Source of the DNA: Nitrospirota bacterium
Lineage (GTDB): Bacteria; Nitrospirota; JACRHL01
DNA length: 64,000 bases
Reading direction: 5' to 3'
Assembly: GCA_029858285.1 (NCBI GenBank)
Contig: JAOUFN010000001.1
Span: 1 to 64,000, forward strand
This document shows, one piece after another, positions 61,462-64,000 of this stretch. A model generated the notes under the pieces. The model made no database searches, was not told the origin of the DNA, and was given only the letters and a program-made list of their open reading frames with translations. The first letter of the stretch is position 1; each line of letters begins with the position of its first letter. Both the position numbers and the translations under genes were made by a program.

Positions 61462-63342
61462 ATGGTCTCCAAAGGGGAAATCGCATTACTGATCCAGCAA
61501 GGGGCTGATTTTCAGGCCCGGCACGATTTTGCGGCTGCCGCGGATTGTTACCGGCGGGCGCTGGAGTCGGTGCCCGATCACCCGCAGGCCCTGTGGCTGC
61601 TGGGGATGCTGGAGTTGGGGCTGGGGAACGTCGACTCCAGCGCCCGGTGTATGGAGCGGTTGTTGCAAACCCAGTCACGCTCCGCGCAAGCCCATTACGG
61701 GATGGGCCAGGTGCGTGTGGCACAGGGGCGGCAGGCGGACGCCGAGTCGTGCTATCGCCACGCCATCGGCATCGATAGCGGGTATGTGCCGGCGTTGATC
61801 GGCCTGGGGCTGCTGCTGGAGGGGAAAGGCGACGCGGACGAGTCCGAGCATCTGCTGCGGCGCGCGGTGGCGGCGGACCCCCGTGTTGCGGAGGCTCGCA
61901 TGTACCTGGGTAAATTGCTGTACCGGAACGGCCGTGTGAATGACGCGCTGATGGAACTGAAGGCGGCCTCCTCACTGGCCCCCAACAACCCGGCGGTGGT
62001 GCGTCTGCTGGCGGATGTTCAGGTGGACCAGTTGCAGTGGGACGAGGCGCTGCTGGCGGCTGGACATCTGGTGCGGCTGGAACCCTCGGATGCCACGTCC
62101 CACGTGGTGTTGGGAATGGCGTATCTGGGGGCGCAGCGGGTGGAGGAGGCCATCGTCAGCCTGGAACGCGCCCTCGAACTGGCCCCCAACCACCCCCCGG
62201 CGCTGATTGCCCTGTGCGATGCATTGTATCTGAACGGGGAGTTTGAGCGCGGATACGAATTAATCCGGCTGTTGCTGGATAGTCCCGGAGTCTCCCCCGG
62301 GGTGCTGACCGCCTATGCCGCCATTGCCGAGGGGGTCGGTAAAACAGATGATGCCCTGTCGCGCATTGAACAGAGCCTTGCCGGGGAAAATCTGGATGCC
62401 CGTGCCCGTCAGGGGCTGTGTTTTTCCGCTGGCGAGTTACTGGACAGGCGGGGGGATTACGACCGGGCCTTCGAGATGTATCACGAGGGCAACCGCTCGA
62501 GCGCCGGAACCTTCAACCCGGAGGAATTTTCCCGTCAGGTGGACCGCCAGATCCAGGTGTTCGGTCACGCGGGACTGAAGCGACTGGCCCGTGCCCACAA
62601 CCGCATTTCCCGTCCGGTGCTGATCGTGGGCATGCCGCGCTCCGGCACTTCGCTGGTGGAGCAGATCCTGTCCAGCCATCCACGGGTGCACGGCGCGGGC
62701 GAACTGATGCACATCCAGCGCATCGCCACGTTCCGCACCCCCACCTGTTCACCGTCGGGCCAGGCGTATCCCGAGTGCCTGCGGGACATGACCCATGAGG
62801 AACTGGACCATCTCGCACGGGACTACGACATGGATCTTGCCCGCATGGGGGAAAACGCCCTGCGGGTGACCGACAAGAATCCGCTGAATTTCATGCACCT
62901 GGGGCTGGTCCACCAGATGCTGCCCCATGTGCGGGTGATCCACTGCCGACGCAACCCGGTGGATACCTGTGTGTCCAATTACTTCCAGAGTTTCGCCAGT
63001 TCCGCGCTGGCATATTCCAACGATCTGTCGCACCTGGGCTTTTACTATCGCCAGTACGAGCGGTTAATGGCCCATTGGCGGGAGGTTCTGGACCTCCGGA
63101 TGCTGGAGGTGGACTACGAAGAACTGGTGGCGGACCAGGAACGTGTCAGCCGGGCACTGGTGACGTTTGCCGGTCTGGAATGGGACGACGCCTGTTTGCA
63201 ATTCCACAAAACCCGGCGCACGGTGTCCACCGCCAGCGCCAAACAGGTGCGCAAGCCAATCTACAAGGGGTCTGTGGAACGGTGGCGGCGCTACGAAAAG
63301 CACCTGGGGCCGCTGCTGGAGGCGCTGGGTATTCAGCCGTGA
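61462..63342 (+). CDS. TPR-sulfotransferase, copy 3
   Basis: A 626-aa paralogue, less close to copies 1 and 2 at the N-terminus (MVSKGEIALLIQQGADFQARHDFAAAADCYRRALE) but with the same sulfotransferase motifs (RPVLIVGMPRSGTSLVEQIL, RVIHCRRNPVDTCVSNYFQ). GAGGTGATC precedes ATG 61462 at suitable spacing. All three are in one direction with gaps of 120-160 bases, each perhaps with its own start signals. The 328-base gap to 63670 holds only the regulatory site below. Confidence 0.9.
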   Translation: MVSKGEIALLIQQGADFQARHDFAAAADCYRRALESVPDHPQALWLLGMLELGLGNVDSSARCMERLLQTQSRSAQAHYGMGQVRVAQGRQADAESCYRHAIGIDSGYVPALIGLGLLLEGKGDADESEHLLRRAVAADPRVAEARMYLGKLLYRNGRVNDALMELKAASSLAPNNPAVVRLLADVQVDQLQWDEALLAAGHLVRLEPSDATSHVVLGMAYLGAQRVEEAIVSLERALELAPNHPPALIALCDALYLNGEFERGYELIRLLLDSPGVSPGVLTAYAAIAEGVGKTDDALSRIEQSLAGENLDARARQGLCFSAGELLDRRGDYDRAFEMYHEGNRSSAGTFNPEEFSRQVDRQIQVFGHAGLKRLARAHNRISRPVLIVGMPRSGTSLVEQILSSHPRVHGAGELMHIQRIATFRTPTCSPSGQAYPECLRDMTHEELDHLARDYDMDLARMGENALRVTDKNPLNFMHLGLVHQMLPHVRVIHCRRNPVDTCVSNYFQSFASSALAYSNDLSHLGFYYRQYERLMAHWREVLDLRMLEVDYEELVADQERVSRALVTFAGLEWDDACLQFHKTRRTVSTASAKQVRKPIYKGSVERWRRYEKHLGPLLEALGIQP

Positions 63343-63589
63343 AGTGCGCGGTGCAGCCGGGCGGGGGCGGCTGCGGGCGGTTCCGGACCTGGAACACTAC
63401 AAATGCCCCCGAGTCCGGGTTGCCGCGCACGATGCCCCCGTTCCCTTTCAGGCGGAACGAGCGCCCCAATCCACCAGCACGGGGCTGGCACTCTACTGCG
63501 GCAGGAACCACGGCAGGAGACGGGGGGACCCATCCTGGTGAATGGTGGCGGTCCGGGCGCCTTCGTGGCAAAAAAAATGCCCCCGCCTA

Positions 63590-63618
63590 TTGACAATATA
63601 TAAGAATATTCTTATATT
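63590..63618 (+). promoter_or_regulatory. Near-consensus sigma-70 promoter
   Basis: TTGACA at 63590-63595, 17 bases, TATATT at 63613-63618; 53 bases before the DUF2892 gene. The AT-rich block stands out in GC-rich surroundings. Confidence 0.88.
63598..63617. promoter_or_regulatory. Perfect 20-bp palindromic operator in the promoter spacer
   Basis: ATATAAGAATATTCTTATAT is an exact inverted repeat covering the spacer and most of the -10 box. It is the classical position for a dimeric repressor such as ArsR/SmtB, SqrR/BigR or Rrf2-type regulators. The regulator is not in the window. Confidence 0.85.
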
Positions 63619-63670
63619 AATGCCATATGGTTTTTTTCGAGGCCTTTTTCACATCGGAGGACATTTCATC

Positions 63671-63892
63671 ATGACCGTCGACGAAGCATTGCGCGCAATG
63701 GCTGGTTCCTTTTTGCTCATCAGCCTGGGGTTGGCCCACTATGTCAGCGAATACTGGCTGTTGTTTTCGGCCTTCATCGGCCTCAACCTGTTGCAGTCGG
63801 CGTTTTCCAAGTGGTGCCCGGCCATGACCATCTTCCGCAAAATGGGTTTGCCCGAGGGCGGGAGCGGGTGTGGGGCCAAGGCAGCCGATTAG
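63671..63892 (+). CDS. DUF2892 family inner-membrane protein
   Basis: A 73-aa protein with two helices (AMAGSFLLISLGLAHYVSEY and LLFSAFIGLNLLQSAF) followed by CPAM and a glycine-rich CGAK tail; the pattern of DUF2892 (YgaP-like membrane domain), often beside rhodaneses and sulfide-oxidising enzymes. ATG 63671 gives the typical N-terminus (MTVDEALRAMAG). Under the palindromic promoter, with a probable rhodanese next. Confidence 0.85.
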   Translation: MTVDEALRAMAGSFLLISLGLAHYVSEYWLLFSAFIGLNLLQSAFSKWCPAMTIFRKMGLPEGGSGCGAKAAD

Positions 63893-63937
63893 GCTGTACG
63901 GTCAACCGGCTGAATCGCTGAACAGGGAGGCACGGAT

Positions 63938-64000
63938 ATGCGCGCCAACTGCATGGCCGACGTCAGTGACGAAAAACTGGATCGGGGAGCACGTTGCATC
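63938..64000 (+). CDS. Start of a probable rhodanese-domain protein (partial)
   Basis: Begins at ATG 63938 behind GGGAGGCACGG and is cut by the window end after 21 residues. The SDEKLDRGARCI segment is like the lead-in of a rhodanese domain (…GA-x-I-D-V-R-E). Only the context of DUF2892 and this short match support the call. Confidence 0.45.
   Translation, partial: MRANCMADVSDEKLDRGARCI

Overview
The window comes from a high-GC Gram-negative bacterium (roughly two thirds G+C by eye). Evidence for Gram-negative and probably Pseudomonadota: a TraT-family lipoprotein, an outer-membrane barrel, c-type cytochromes, GlnD, HemJ, sigma-54 signals and flagellar switch genes. It has at least three c-di-GMP-type proteins (a GGDEF-EAL protein, a HAMP-GGDEF cyclase, PilZ-like proteins) and three TPR-sulfotransferases. 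That mix fits a magnetotactic-coccus-like or other deep proteobacterial lineage, but nothing here proves the taxon.

Region 1 (1-13,250): ybdD-cstA with an unlisted 41-aa membrane peptide upstream, a PilZ-like protein, glnD, aroC, a TraT-like lipoprotein, and a leftward operon hemJ - degenerate alpha/beta hydrolase - O-methyltransferase - receiver/PAS/GGDEF/EAL. Region 2 (13,400-19,160): a rightward operon in which a cytochrome b561 is fused to an SHP-type cytochrome c, followed by the diheme cytochrome DHC, a PepSY protein, an OmpR-type two-component pair and a GGDEF cyclase. This looks like a redox branch wired to c-di-GMP. Region 3 (19,200-26,000): SDR, YjbQ, ThpR, a PilZ-like protein, a globin, Lon and small unknowns.

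Region 4 (26,260-33,270) is the most unusual part: an NtrC/FlrC-type regulator, a strong terminator, then a 168-aa membrane protein that carries only the FliF C-terminal FliG-binding tail. It is followed by FliG, a strong sigma-54 promoter, a MotA-like protein lacking both conserved prolines, FliM, FliN and FliO. No MS-ring body, MotB, FliL or FliPQR lies next to them. The set reads as a flagellar switch (C-ring) module on a minimal membrane anchor, either a remodelled flagellar motor or a switch used elsewhere.

Region 5 (33,440-44,800): pabB-pabC, an alkaline-phosphatase-fold protein coupled to a GT2, a GT-C-like membrane protein, an AlgI/AlgJ-type O-acetylation pair, DUF309, a formylglycine-enzyme-fold lipoprotein, and a zinc-ribbon protein with five identical-length 13-aa repeats. 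Region 6 (45,100-53,830): a UPF0182 membrane protein, two SmbP-like metal-binding paralogues, an LTA-synthase-like enzyme, tRNA-Gly(GCC), a YdjM-type membrane protein, and initiator tRNA-fMet. A lower-GC 1.4-kb islet is bounded by a duplicated tRNA-fMet 3' end.

Region 7 (54,000-64,000): lipoprotein - NfeD - slipin operon, three tandem TPR-sulfotransferase genes, two of which share 417 bp with a single mismatch, and finally a near-consensus sigma-70 promoter with a perfect 20-bp palindrome overlapping its spacer. That promoter drives a DUF2892 protein and the start of a probable rhodanese. No rRNA, CRISPR array or recognisable transposase was seen.
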